Assembly: GCA_028875875.1 (NCBI GenBank)
Contig: JAGWUV010000030.1
Span: 1-54,732, forward strand
From: Bacteroidota bacterium
GTDB lineage: Bacteria > Bacteroidota > Bacteroidia > Chitinophagales > Chitinophagaceae
Reading direction: 5' to 3'
DNA length: 54,732 nt
A model generated the notes under the pieces. It had not been told where the DNA came from. It was given only the letters and a program-made list of their open reading frames with translations, and did not search any database. Positions within the stretch are counted from its first letter, which is position 1; each line of letters begins with the position of its first letter. Positions 44,524 to 54,100 of this stretch are shown here, piece after piece. A program made the translations under genes and the position numbers.

Positions 44524-45018
44524 ACGCTATTGTTAAGATAACGATTCCTGAATTGAAGGGGTATTATGCGATTTGGACTAATTTTTGAACAAAATTTCCT
44601 CAAACTGTTAGCGGGAACATTTGAGGAAATTTGAATGGGGGTCTTAAGTCAAGGATATTGGATTTTGAAAAACGGCTGTTTGCTAACCCCATGCTAATAT
44701 CTTCTATAGTTTCAAAAAATCAATATTCTCCTTCAGATATTACTAACGGTATTTTAAACGGTGTTTTTACGGGTAAAAAGTATGTATAAATCAGACGGTT
44801 TTGTATCCGTGTTTTTGCGGTTTTACATACCGTGTTTTTACGGTTTTTTTTGAATAAAAAACGGTAAAAAGTATTCGTATTTAACCGGTTATGAATTGAG
44901 TATATCTGTAATTGATTGATTAATATGAATTTTTGAAGAAAATTCATATGGAGTTCAAAATAGTTTTACGGTGTTAATTCAAAAACAAAAAACAAAAACA
45001 TCTTAAAACCTAATAGCT
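44524..45018. other. Intergenic region with ACGG-rich tandem motifs
   Basis: 495 bases between divergent genes with no reading frame I believe. The motif GTGTTTTT(A/G)CGG occurs at 44761-44772, 44809-44820 and 44832-44843; the last two lie in 23-base units (44807-44829, then 44830 on). A further TTTTACGG is at 44964. It is probably the regulatory region of the gene at 45019, but no -33/-7 pair was found. Confidence 0.5.
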
Positions 45019-45501
45019 ATGCAAACAATCACAAAAAAATCCTTAAGCGTCGGAAAATTCGTAGATACTCATCATGTTGACACAGTAATTAGAAATTACA
45101 AACAAGAAAGATGGGTGCAGAACAGTGAGAAAATTGGAAAAGAAGATTCTTTAAGTGGTTGGTGGAGTATTGAAGAAATGGAACAATTTATTGAAACAGC
45201 CAAGATGTATGGTGCAGACGGATTGAAATTCTATTTTGGTGCTTATGATGAAAATTACCAGGAAAGACCGGAATATGCAGGCAGACAAACTTTGGTAATG
45301 GTTGGAACCAAACAAAAACAAACTACTTTCGGTGTTAAGAATAAAGATATTTACGTAAACACCGATAATGGCTCTCAGATTCTGGCTTACAATGCTATGG
45401 CATTATGTCCTCCTTTCTGTGGACAGGGTGAGGACATTGATAGTAATGAAATAGGCATTACTATAGTGGATAAAGGTGAGAATGGACTAGTGATTGTGTA
45501 G
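45019..45501 (+). CDS. Conserved-looking soluble protein of unknown function
   Basis: 160 residues, no signal peptide or membrane helix. Regions: YKQERWVQNSEKIGKEDSLS near 28-48; GWWSIEEMEQFIETAKMYGADG, an amphipathic helix; LKFYFGAYDENYQ; then a beta-rich part ending in a MALCPPFCGQGEDID segment with a CxxxC pair. I do not recognise a named family. It has its own terminator and is separated by about 100 bases from the membrane/kinase/regulator genes; the pair may still act together. It is preceded by a long region with repeated ACGG motifs. Confidence 0.7.
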   Translation: MQTITKKSLSVGKFVDTHHVDTVIRNYKQERWVQNSEKIGKEDSLSGWWSIEEMEQFIETAKMYGADGLKFYFGAYDENYQERPEYAGRQTLVMVGTKQKQTTFGVKNKDIYVNTDNGSQILAYNAMALCPPFCGQGEDIDSNEIGITIVDKGENGLVIV

Positions 45502-45541
45502 TTATTATTTTAAATTTCTATGTAGTCATCTAAATAAAATT

Positions 45542-45577
45542 ATAGGGTATCATGAAATGATACCCTATCTTTATTTT
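45542..45577 (+). terminator. Terminator after the 160-residue protein gene
   Basis: A perfect 11-bp stem (45542-45552 with 45558-45568), loop TGAAA, then a CTTTATTTT tract. It separates the gene at 45019 from the downstream three-gene unit. Confidence 0.85.
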
Positions 45578-45603
45578 AATAATGAGAATGAAATAAAGAA
45601 GCA

Positions 45604-46272
45604 ATGCGTCCAATTATCTCCCTAATAAGCCTTTTAATTAGTTTGATAATAGGAATATATTCTGCGCCTTCTCATAATAAGAAATTATATACGAAAGTTT
45701 TTCCAGGTTTTTTATTTATAAGTCTTTTAGTAGAAATTATTAGTGTTTATAGGAATTGGAAGCATTTAAATACAATATTTATTTACAATATTTTCACAGT
45801 TATAGAGTTTTCTTTTTACTTATGGTTAATCTTTGAAATTATAAATAAGAAACGGGCTAAGAAGATAATAGGATTTGCTATTGGATTTTATTTTATAACA
45901 GCCGCAATTAATATATTTTTTATTCAAGGACTTCATCATTTTCATACCCTTACTTATTCATTAGGTTGTTTATTAATTGTTGCTGCTTGTATCTATTATT
46001 TCTATGAATTATTTGAACGTCCACATTTCATTAATTTGCTTAAAGAACCTCCTTTTTGGATTTGTACAGGCCTCATGTTTTTCTATACCTGTAGTTTCCC
46101 TATATATGGTTTAAGTAATCTTCTTTTAAGTTTACCTAAAATATTTATTAAAAATATCGGTACTTTCATCATTCTTTTGAATGTTTTCTTGTATACAATG
46201 TTTACTATTGCATTCCTATGCAAAATCAAAGTCAGGAAATCCTCGCTGTCATTATCATCGGTGGCATCTTAG
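45604..46272 (+). CDS. Multi-spanning membrane protein, probable sensor partner of the kinase
   Basis: 222 residues with about six or seven hydrophobic helices (near 5-20, 32-48, 58-80, 87-108, 112-135, 148-165, 180-205) and little outside the membrane. It has few charged residues, mostly at the loops (APSHNKKLY, INKKRAKK, ELFERPH). I know of no specific family. The gene overlaps the following histidine kinase by 55 bases, so the two are translated together. Inference: an integral sensor or signal input for that kinase, which has only one membrane helix and no sensor domain of its own. Confidence 0.7.
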   Translation: MRPIISLISLLISLIIGIYSAPSHNKKLYTKVFPGFLFISLLVEIISVYRNWKHLNTIFIYNIFTVIEFSFYLWLIFEIINKKRAKKIIGFAIGFYFITAAINIFFIQGLHHFHTLTYSLGCLLIVAACIYYFYELFERPHFINLLKEPPFWICTGLMFFYTCSFPIYGLSNLLLSLPKIFIKNIGTFIILLNVFLYTMFTIAFLCKIKVRKSSLSLSSVAS

Positions 46273-47054
46273 CCCTGCTGTTAGTGCTTTTTGTGGTAGG
46301 GATCTTATTCTTGTACCAGAAAAGGCAGCATAACCATGAGCAGGAAATGCAAAGATTAAAAGAGGAGTACGACCAGGAATTATTGCGTAGCCAGTTGGAA
46401 ATGCAGGAGAAAACATTAAAAACGATCAGTCAGGAATTACACGATAACATCGGTCAAATGCTTTCGGTTGTGAAACTTTCAATGGCCAGTGTTCGATTGG
46501 ATAAAGACCACCCCGCTAAAGCTACTGTTGATTCGAGCAAAGAGATCTTAAATAAAGCCATTGTTGATCTTTCCAACCTAACCAAAAGCCTTCATACAGA
46601 CCGGATCTCTCAAATTGGTTTGGAACAGGCTATCGAATTTGAAGTTAATACCATCAAACGTACCGGATTGGTTGACATAGATTTCCGGAATCCAACCACA
46701 GACTATCATCAAAGTATCGATGGGCAAACTTCTATTTTCCTTTTCCGTATGTTCCAGGAGATATTGAATAACACGCTGAAGCATTCCAAAGCATCTCACG
46801 TTTTTATAAGTATTGATTTTACCAGCGATAAAAATTTTTTTCTGCAGATAAAGGATAACGGGGTAGGGTTTAATGTAGAAGAAAAACAAAACAAGCCATC
46901 CTCCTCTGGTGGTGTGGGACTGAAAAGCATGAAAAATAGGGCCAAACTCATTGGCGCAAAATTTTTGATTGATAGTAAAGAAGGGAAGGGTACAAGTGTA
47001 ACAATAATATTACCTTTGGAAAAAGACCCAGAAAGTTCTGTCCTATGGCGTTGA
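46218..47054 (+). CDS. Short sensor histidine kinase (HisKA_3/DesK-like)
   Basis: 278 residues. One N-terminal transmembrane helix (ILAVIIIGGILALLLVLFVV), a basic/acidic coiled coil (near 33-70), then SQELHDNIGQML with the phospho-accepting His (near 75), and an HATPase_c domain with QEILNNTLKHS, KDNGVGFN and GGVGLKSMKNRA. It has no periplasmic sensor, so it depends on a partner; the overlapping membrane protein upstream is the obvious one. The stop overlaps the regulator's start by 10 bases (translational coupling). Known for the family: phosphorelay to LuxR-type regulators. Confidence 0.92.
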   Translation: MQNQSQEILAVIIIGGILALLLVLFVVGILFLYQKRQHNHEQEMQRLKEEYDQELLRSQLEMQEKTLKTISQELHDNIGQMLSVVKLSMASVRLDKDHPAKATVDSSKEILNKAIVDLSNLTKSLHTDRISQIGLEQAIEFEVNTIKRTGLVDIDFRNPTTDYHQSIDGQTSIFLFRMFQEILNNTLKHSKASHVFISIDFTSDKNFFLQIKDNGVGFNVEEKQNKPSSSGGVGLKSMKNRAKLIGAKFLIDSKEGKGTSVTIILPLEKDPESSVLWR

Positions 47055-47707
47055 GCACAAATAAAGCATACCAGGTTGCAGTTGTAGATGATCATACGCT
47101 GTTGCGTAATGCATTGGCCCGTTTAATCGCTTCCTTTGATAATTATGCGGTTCCCTTTGAAGCAAATAATGGAAAAGAACTGATTGAAAAAATCAATGAG
47201 TTCGGTATTCCTGATATTGTATTACTCGATATCAATATGCCGGAAATGAATGGTTACGACACAGCTAAATGGTTAACCCAAAAACATCCTCAGGTTAAAA
47301 TACTCGCTCTTTCCATGGAAAGTGATGATGCCAGTATCATTAGAATGATACGCCTTGGCGCAAAAGGATTTTTAATGAAGAATGTGGAACCTGATGAGTT
47401 GAATGATGCACTCGATTCTGTGATAAAAAAAGACTTCTACTTATCTGAGACTATTTCAGGAAAAGTGATTAGCGGATTGCATCAGGATCTTAACCAGCCG
47501 GCAGAAGTTTTATCACTTAATGAAAAAGAAAAAGAGTTCCTTCGTTTGATTTGTACCGAGCTAACCTATAAAGAAATTGCTGAAAAAATGTTCGTTAGCC
47601 CAAGAACAGTTGATGATTACAGAAATAGTCTTTTCGAAAAACTTAAAGTACATACCCGTATGGGACTGGCTTTATACGCTATTCGTAATAAAGTAGTAGA
47701 AGTGTAA
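47045..47707 (+). CDS. NarL/FixJ-type response regulator (REC plus LuxR-type HTH)
   Basis: 220 residues. The receiver domain has VAVVDDHTLL near 11-20, the phospho-accepting Asp in IVLLDINMPEMNG near 59, and a Lys in GFLMKNV near 109. The C-terminal HTH is LSLNEKEKEFLRLICTEL, then TYKEIAEKMFVSPRTVDDYR. Known role: transcription factor phosphorylated by the cognate kinase encoded just upstream. The shared gene order (membrane protein, kinase, regulator) argues for one signalling pathway. Target genes are not known; the gene at 45019 is a plausible candidate. Confidence 0.95.
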   Translation: MALSTNKAYQVAVVDDHTLLRNALARLIASFDNYAVPFEANNGKELIEKINEFGIPDIVLLDINMPEMNGYDTAKWLTQKHPQVKILALSMESDDASIIRMIRLGAKGFLMKNVEPDELNDALDSVIKKDFYLSETISGKVISGLHQDLNQPAEVLSLNEKEKEFLRLICTELTYKEIAEKMFVSPRTVDDYRNSLFEKLKVHTRMGLALYAIRNKVVEV

Positions 47708-47724
47708 CAAGATATTTGGTCAAT

Positions 47725-47755
47725 AAAAAATCCCGCAACTGCGGGATTTTTTATT
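47725..47755. terminator. Bidirectional terminator between the response regulator and carB
   Basis: A perfect 12-bp stem (47725-47736 with 47741-47752), loop AACT, with A and T tracts on the two sides, so it serves both convergent genes. Confidence 0.92.
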
Positions 47756-47759
47756 GTAT

Positions 47760-48953
47760 CTATTTACTTAAGTTCATGCTTCTCTCTTTGTACAAAGTTC
47801 TGAAATAAGGATCTCTCAGATCTTTCACAAAACGAATGGCTTCACCGGTACTCTTCATTTCCGGCCCTAATTCTTTACTAACTCCGGGGAATTTGTCAAA
47901 ACTGAAAACAGGTTCTTTAATGGCGTAGCCATCAAGCTTTTTCTCAATTTTAAAATCAGTGAGCTTTGCTGCGCCGAGCATTACTTTAGTAGCAATATTC
48001 AGGAAAGGAATACCGTACGCTTTTGCAATGAATGGAGTAGTACGTGAAGCACGTGGATTGGCTTCTATTACATACACTTTACCATCTTTTATAGCAAACT
48101 GAATATTGATGAGTCCTTTAATGTTTAATGCTCTGGCAATTTTTTCGCTGTAATACTCCATCGTTTCCACAACAAGTGGTGTAAGATTGAAGGCTGGCAA
48201 TACGGCATTACTATCGCCGCTGTGAATACCCGCAGGCTCAATATGTTCCATTACTCCCATTACCTGGAAGTTTTCGCCATCAAAAATGGCATCTACTTCT
48301 GCTTCCTGGCAACGATCTAAGAAGTGGTCGATCAGTATTTTATTATCAGGGATATGTTTTAAAATACTGATACAGGCTTTTTCTACCTCATCATCATTAA
48401 TCACAATCCTCATTCTTTGCCCACCCAATACATAACTTGGACGCACCAAAACCGGGTAACCTACCCTGTTGGCTACTTCAATGGCTTCATCAGCAGTAAA
48501 GGCAGTTCCATATTCGGGGTAAGGAATGTTCAGTTCTTTTAATAGGTCACTAAAACGTCCGCGGTCTTCAGCAATATCCATATTGTCAAATGAAGTACCG
48601 ATAATCTTAATGCCTTTCTGGTGTAAGCGTTTAGCCAGTTTTAAAGCAGTTTGACCGCCTAACTGAACAATAACGCCTTCAGGCTTTTCTAACTCAATAA
48701 TTTCCCACAGGTGTTCCCAGTAAACAGGCTCAAAGTATAGTTTGTCGGCCATATCAAAATCTGTACTCACGGTCTCCGGGTTACAGTTTACCATGATGGC
48801 TTCGTAGCCACATTCTTTAATGGCTAAAAGTCCGTGTACACAACAATAATCAAACTCAATACCTTGACCAATTCTGTTGGGGCCACTGCCCAAAACAATG
48901 ATCTTTTTTTTCTGTGAGGGGATGGATTCGTTGGAAGAAAGTGTCTTGCTCAT
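47760..48953 (-). CDS. carB: Stand-alone C-terminal half of carbamoyl-phosphate synthase large subunit
   Basis: 397 residues from the ATG at 48953 (the frame extends to 49022 without a better start). It corresponds to the second, carbamate-kinase-like half of CarB: KIIVLGSGPNRIGQGIEFDYC at the start, then an ATP-grasp with QLGGQTALKLA, RPSYVLGGQRM and EANPRASRTTPF. Full-length CarB is about 1070 residues with two such halves plus a C-terminal allosteric domain; here the first half and the allosteric domain are both absent. No second half-gene is in the window. Split CarB proteins are known in some archaea and in Aquifex. A TACATTTG promoter-like box precedes the ATG, which supports an independent gene. 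Its product would feed ArgF' and pyrimidine synthesis. Confidence 0.9.
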   Translation of the reverse strand: MSKTLSSNESIPSQKKKIIVLGSGPNRIGQGIEFDYCCVHGLLAIKECGYEAIMVNCNPETVSTDFDMADKLYFEPVYWEHLWEIIELEKPEGVIVQLGGQTALKLAKRLHQKGIKIIGTSFDNMDIAEDRGRFSDLLKELNIPYPEYGTAFTADEAIEVANRVGYPVLVRPSYVLGGQRMRIVINDDEVEKACISILKHIPDNKILIDHFLDRCQEAEVDAIFDGENFQVMGVMEHIEPAGIHSGDSNAVLPAFNLTPLVVETMEYYSEKIARALNIKGLINIQFAIKDGKVYVIEANPRASRTTPFIAKAYGIPFLNIATKVMLGAAKLTDFKIEKKLDGYAIKEPVFSFDKFPGVSKELGPEMKSTGEAIRFVKDLRDPYFRTLYKERSMNLSK

Positions 48954-48968
48954 TTCTGTGAAATTGTG

Positions 48969-48976
48969 CAAATGTA
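48969..48976 (-). promoter_or_regulatory. Candidate -7 box for the carB half-gene
   Basis: Minus-strand TACATTTG fits TAnnTTTG and lies 15 bases before the ATG at 48953. No clear -33 element is seen. Confidence 0.4.
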
Positions 48977-49092
48977 CAGTTCTGAGCGTTTTTTGCGGAT
49001 TATTTTTTGAAATTGATTGCAAACTCCTGTTGAAGTGCTTTTAGCATTGCCGTACGAGTCGGCCTGGTATTGCACTCTTCTACTTTTTTATT

Positions 49093-50100
49093 TTATTCTG
49101 CAAATTCATTGATGTAAATACGAACCAGTAAAATGAACATCGATAGTAATATTGGTCCGAATATTAGTCCCATGAACCCGAATAATTTTAAACCAACGAT
49201 CACGCCAAATGTGGTAATCAGGGGATGTACATTGCCCATTCTTTTCTGAATAGCAATTCTGAATACACTATCTAAAGTGTACATAATGCCAAAGCCATAC
49301 AACAACATTACAACTCCTTTCCAGCTGCTTCCTTCAGCAAATAATACAATGGCCACCGGTATAAATGCTAAGGAAGAGCCAACCATTGGCACTACTGCAG
49401 TTAAACAGGTAGCCACAAACCAAAACGGAATATCCTGTACCCCTAAAAACCAGTAAGCAATTGTTCCGATAATGCCCTGTAAGGTGGCTGTAATAGGGAT
49501 GCCGAGTGCATTAGAAGTAACTAGTGTTTTTATTTCGCTTCCTATCAGCTGTACATTTTCTTCTTTCAGCGGGATATTCCTGTATATCCATTTTTCAATT
49601 TCATGTGAATTGATCAATAAAAAGTATAAAATAAAATAAAGTATCACTACTGTTACCAAAGAATTAAAAGTAGCGCCAAGCAATTGAGGTACTGCTTCGG
49701 TAACCGTTGCTTCTGCCTGTTGAAGATTTTTATCGCTGATGATTTGGATATGATAATTCTTTTCGAGATGATCAATATTAATTTTTAATGCATCAATTAC
49801 ATGGTTGGCATTTTGAATAGTGTAATCTATCTTTTCATATAAAATATTGATGAAGACACTTACAGGTATTAAAACAACAATAAAAGAAATCAGCATCAGT
49901 AATAATGCGGTAGCAGGTTTGCTCCATTTTTTCTTTTCTGTAAAATACCGCATGCTTCCACGCATGAGAATATAAAAAGTTACTGCTCCCAGCAAAGAGG
50001 GGAGAAATGCATTCAACTGCAGGAATAAAAAAATACCTAGAAAAACAAGCAATACTAAAAAGCTTATTTGCCGGAGCTTATCTGAATTGATCCTTTGCAT
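49093..50100 (-). CDS. AI-2E family membrane permease
   Basis: 335 residues from the ATG at 50100 (a TTG at 50106 is possible). About seven or eight hydrophobic segments are interrupted by a hydrophilic helical region (near 85-140). The C-terminal half has the usual family stretches: GIPITATLQGIIGTIAYWFLG, then PFWFVATCLTAVVPMVGS, and PLITTFGVIVGLKLFGFMGL. Known for the family: PF01594, including the AI-2 exporter TqsA and Na+/H+ antiporter members, so substrate cannot be inferred. Neighbours are carB and PorP/SprF, which give no functional link. Confidence 0.9.
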   Translation of the reverse strand: MQRINSDKLRQISFLVLLVFLGIFLFLQLNAFLPSLLGAVTFYILMRGSMRYFTEKKKWSKPATALLLMLISFIVVLIPVSVFINILYEKIDYTIQNANHVIDALKINIDHLEKNYHIQIISDKNLQQAEATVTEAVPQLLGATFNSLVTVVILYFILYFLLINSHEIEKWIYRNIPLKEENVQLIGSEIKTLVTSNALGIPITATLQGIIGTIAYWFLGVQDIPFWFVATCLTAVVPMVGSSLAFIPVAIVLFAEGSSWKGVVMLLYGFGIMYTLDSVFRIAIQKRMGNVHPLITTFGVIVGLKLFGFMGLIFGPILLSMFILLVRIYINEFAE

Positions 50101-50146
50101 ACTCAAACTTATAACAGGAAAGTACGCAAAAAGCGAAAATTATAGA

Positions 50147-51175
50147 TCAGAATTTTACGCAGCGCAGTTTATCCAAAGTGCTGTTGCGTATTTTAAGAAA
50201 CCCGGTATAAGATGCAGTGAGTTCTAAACCTCCTCTTGAATTAGATACAACCTTGAGTTTGGAGATATTTACATCGTAACTGATACCTAAGGTAATATGA
50301 CTAAAATCCATTTTGATTACGGGTATTAAAGCATCGCCCCAACGCATAAAACTTCCCATATAAAAAGTAAATGGCTGTTCATCATAATATTTTTCTACAT
50401 CAATTCCGTATAAAAAGCCTCCCAGCAATTGCCTGCTTCCGTTTTGAGAAAAGTAATCAGCAAAAGCGATCATTCTTGCCCTGTCCGAAACCGGTCCGTT
50501 AATACCTACATTGAAAGTGAGCTTAGGAAATAAAAAGCTTTCAACATTACCGGTAACAGAACGAATAACAGGTTTGGTGAAATGCGAGTAACCGGCCGCA
50601 ATGTAAAATCTTGTTTCTTCATTAAAAGTAGTGCTGAAACATAAGCCTGTAGCAAGATCCCAGTAAGAGTAACCGGAATATTTAATGAGTTGTGATGTAG
50701 GGTTGGAAGGATTATAAGAACCACCCTGGTATTGATCCCCCAATTTTATTTGGGTAGGATCGAACTGGCTAAATGTGGGGCCTCCCATAAATGCAAGTGA
50801 TAAATAAGTATCCTTTTCATCACTCAATGATTTATGAAAATTAATGGCCGGTAGCAGTTGTGTTCTTTTTAGCCTGATATCGCCTGCTGCATCTTCTGTG
50901 AATTGTGTACCGATGGTAAGATTATCGTTTGCTTTGCCTACCGGAAATTTATGTTCAATACTTAAAGCGGTTGTTCTGAAAGGAACGGTAACACTGGCCC
51001 ATTGATCTCTATACGCTGCTGACACACGTATATCTCCTGTAAAAATACCGGCCAGTGCAGGATTGCGTAAAAGCGGCTGCTCATAAAACTGGGAAAAAGT
51101 AAGATCCTGCGAAAAACAATGTTCCCGCAGTAATAAGAGAAAGAGTATTAGTATGAATGTGTATTGTTTTCTCAT
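50147..51175 (-). CDS. PorP/SprF-family type IX secretion outer-membrane protein
   Basis: 342 residues with a signal peptide (ending FSQ) and the family start DLTFSQFYEQPLLRNPALAG near 24-43. It continues as a beta-barrel (SVTVPFRTTALSIEHKFP, GYSHFTKPVIRSVTG) and ends in an aromatic/basic segment. Known for the family: outer-membrane partners required to display or attach particular type IX secreted adhesins, usually encoded beside their cargo. Here the cargo is the adhesin starting at 51186, ending only 10 bases upstream of this gene on the same strand. Confidence 0.94.
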   Translation of the reverse strand: MRKQYTFILILFLLLLREHCFSQDLTFSQFYEQPLLRNPALAGIFTGDIRVSAAYRDQWASVTVPFRTTALSIEHKFPVGKANDNLTIGTQFTEDAAGDIRLKRTQLLPAINFHKSLSDEKDTYLSLAFMGGPTFSQFDPTQIKLGDQYQGGSYNPSNPTSQLIKYSGYSYWDLATGLCFSTTFNEETRFYIAAGYSHFTKPVIRSVTGNVESFLFPKLTFNVGINGPVSDRARMIAFADYFSQNGSRQLLGGFLYGIDVEKYYDEQPFTFYMGSFMRWGDALIPVIKMDFSHITLGISYDVNISKLKVVSNSRGGLELTASYTGFLKIRNSTLDKLRCVKF

Positions 51176-51185
51176 AGGCAGGGTT

Positions 51186-54100
51186 CTATTTTAAAATGGC
51201 AACATTTCCTTTAAATATTGATGGATAGCCTTTTTCGCAGATCACTTCACATACATACACGAATACATCCGGTGATGCATCTTTTCCTCTGATCTTTCCA
51301 TCCCATGCATAAGAAGGATCTCCTGGAGAGAAATTGGTTCTTTCAAAAATCAGTTCACCCCAACGATTAAATATCCTGAAGCTTTTCACCAGTTTAATTC
51401 CTTTACCCTGAACGATGAGTTTATCATTAACGCCATCACCATCAGGGGTAAATACGTTAGGAACAAATATTTCCGCCGTTGGGCAGAATGTTTTTAAGCA
51501 AACAGTATCGTTGGTTGTGCAGCCATAAATATTGGTAGCACTACAACTGATACATTCATCATACACAATTTTAGCTTGTGGTGTTGCACAGGTATAACAT
51601 GATAAATTATTGCTACCGCTCCACAACCACTGTTTTATATCATTAACGGCCGGGATCGCTTTAAAATTATACACCACACCTGCCTGTAACACAGAATCCG
51701 TTCCTAAGCTTATTGGTGTTGGCTTTCCAACTACAAGGGTAATAGAGGCAGTATCTGCAAAACAATTGTATGCATCTTTTCCTATTACACGATAGGTTGT
51801 AGTAGCAGTTGGCGAAGCAATGGTTGTAGGTGTGGTGGTACTGATCAATCCATCTGCCGGATACCAGCTGTAAGAGGCAGCGCCGGATGCGAATAACTTT
51901 TTCTCCTGGCCAATACAAATAGTATCATTCGCGGAGGCGGTCATACTAAAAGGCTGAATAATGGATACCACCGTGTTATTAATATCACTGCATCCATATT
52001 GGTTTACACCTATAACCTTGTACTTGGTAGTAGTACTCGGTGCTACTAAAACCGATGAACAGTTATTACAAATAATATTATTTTTATCATCTTTCCATAT
52101 ATAGGTGTACGCACCGGTTGCACTCAATAACATAGAGCCACCTTTGCAAAGATTGGTAGGAGAGGTTACCCTGATTTTTGGCGTTGGATGTATGGTGATT
52201 TGTTTGTAAGCAGAATCAAAACAGCTATTAACGGTACTGGTAGTAAATTTTACGATATAATTACCTGCACTGTAATAAAACGCCTGTGCAACAGAATCTT
52301 TAGATACAGATCCATTACCCAGGATCCATAAACGATAAGCGATAGAGTCCCTGGAAATCACTTCAGAGTTTAACTGTAACAAAGCTGTTTTGCATGCTTC
52401 GGATACTGATTCAATTCTTGCCTGCGGGAATTGGTATACGTGTACATTGAAATTTGCTGTAACCTGGTCTGTACAGCCGCTGATACCTGTTACTTTCAGT
52501 TGTATGTTTTGATTACCTTCTGTTGTAAAAGTTTTTGCGGCGGTTGGCTGGTTGCTTAGTGGTGCATTGCCTAATGTCCATAAGCGTTCGTTAATACCAA
52601 AGAAGGAATTGGAAGAATCTTTAAAAGTATAATTTGTCTGGCCACAATCATTCTTTACAGAAAAATTAAAGTCGGCTTTTATCCTTTCTATTTTAATGGT
52701 ATCAGTACCAGGAATGGTAGAAGTACATCCTTTAGAACTTAACCATTGCACAGATGGGATGTATATGCCTGCTTTATTGTAAGCATGGTAAACGGTTTTT
52801 TGGTTGGTGATCAGTGAATCACCATCTCCAAAATTCCATTGAACCGTATCAACATTAACAGTGATGGCATCGAAACGGATAGGTGCATTATCGCAAGTAT
52901 AACCGTTTTTGTAGTTAAACGTACCAAGTGGTGCGGTAACGGTTACATAACCGGTATCAACAAACGTACATCCACCCACCGTGAGGGATTGCATAATGAT
53001 TATGTACCTGCCGTTTTTCGTGAATGTATGTGTAATGGTATCTCCGTACACAGTACTGCCATCACTAATATTCCATGTAGTGGTTTTGGCAGGAGTACTC
53101 CTGTTAACAAATGTTACTTTAAAGGGTAAACATTTCCCGGCAGTATCAGATTGCCACATCAGGCCTTGCCTTTTTGCAATGATTGCTACTGGTTGAGTAT
53201 AACTGGTAGTGCAAACTCCATGTGCGTATTGTATTGTGCTTTGCAAGACTGCGGTATAATTACCGGCAGCTGTATAAGCATGTGAAGGATTGGTTTGTGA
53301 AGATGATTGCCCGTCTCCAAAATTCCAGGAATACAACGCAGAATCCGATTGATTCAGGAAATGAACCGAATCGCCGATACAAATATCCTGAGAGGCTGCA
53401 GCAAATTTCGTAACGGGGGATGCGTATATGTGAAAGTTACGAAGCATAGAAGTGTCGGAACAATTATTGCTGATACCAATAGATATCGTATAATCTCCCT
53501 TCTGAGAATAAGTATGTGTAATAGAATCAACAAAGCCTGTTGTAACAGGGGCGGAGCCATCTCCAAAATCCCATTGATATTGATACCCGCCTATTGTTTG
53601 ATTGTATAGAGTAAGGCTGGAAGATGGGCTACAAACAAAGCTGTCTTTAGTAACAATATTTACTTTAATACTGTTGGCTGTTTCATGAATTGGGATACTC
53701 ATGCTGCTGGTACCGCAGCTGTTTGTTGCAGAGAGTGTAGCCGGAAATACAATTGTGGAACCAGTATGGTAAATATGTAGAACGCTGCTATTGGCATTGA
53801 TGGTACTATCAGCACCATCCCCAAATACAAGATGATATACTGTGCTACTGTCTCCTGTTGAGTTATTTATGAAATTCACTTTCATTGGAGAACATCCGCT
53901 GGTGGGGAAAGCACTCAGGTTTAGTTGAGCTTTTCTTTTAACTGTTATGTTCTTAGAGATACTGATCGTATCACATACATTGAATGCAGTTAAACGAACA
54001 GTATAAGTAGTGTCATATCCTAAAGTGGAAGGAGCGTACTCAATAGCTGAGGGTTGTGCACTTGTACTTGTTGCCCCATTTCCAAAACTCCATACATAAT

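Noticed and set aside
48954-49092. In-frame codons after the AI-2E permease stop (ECNTRPTRTAMLKALQQEF) as a lost C-terminus or a short peptide.
   Set aside because: The stretch is only about 30 codons, has no good start and no family match; the permease already has the expected length. It may be chance.
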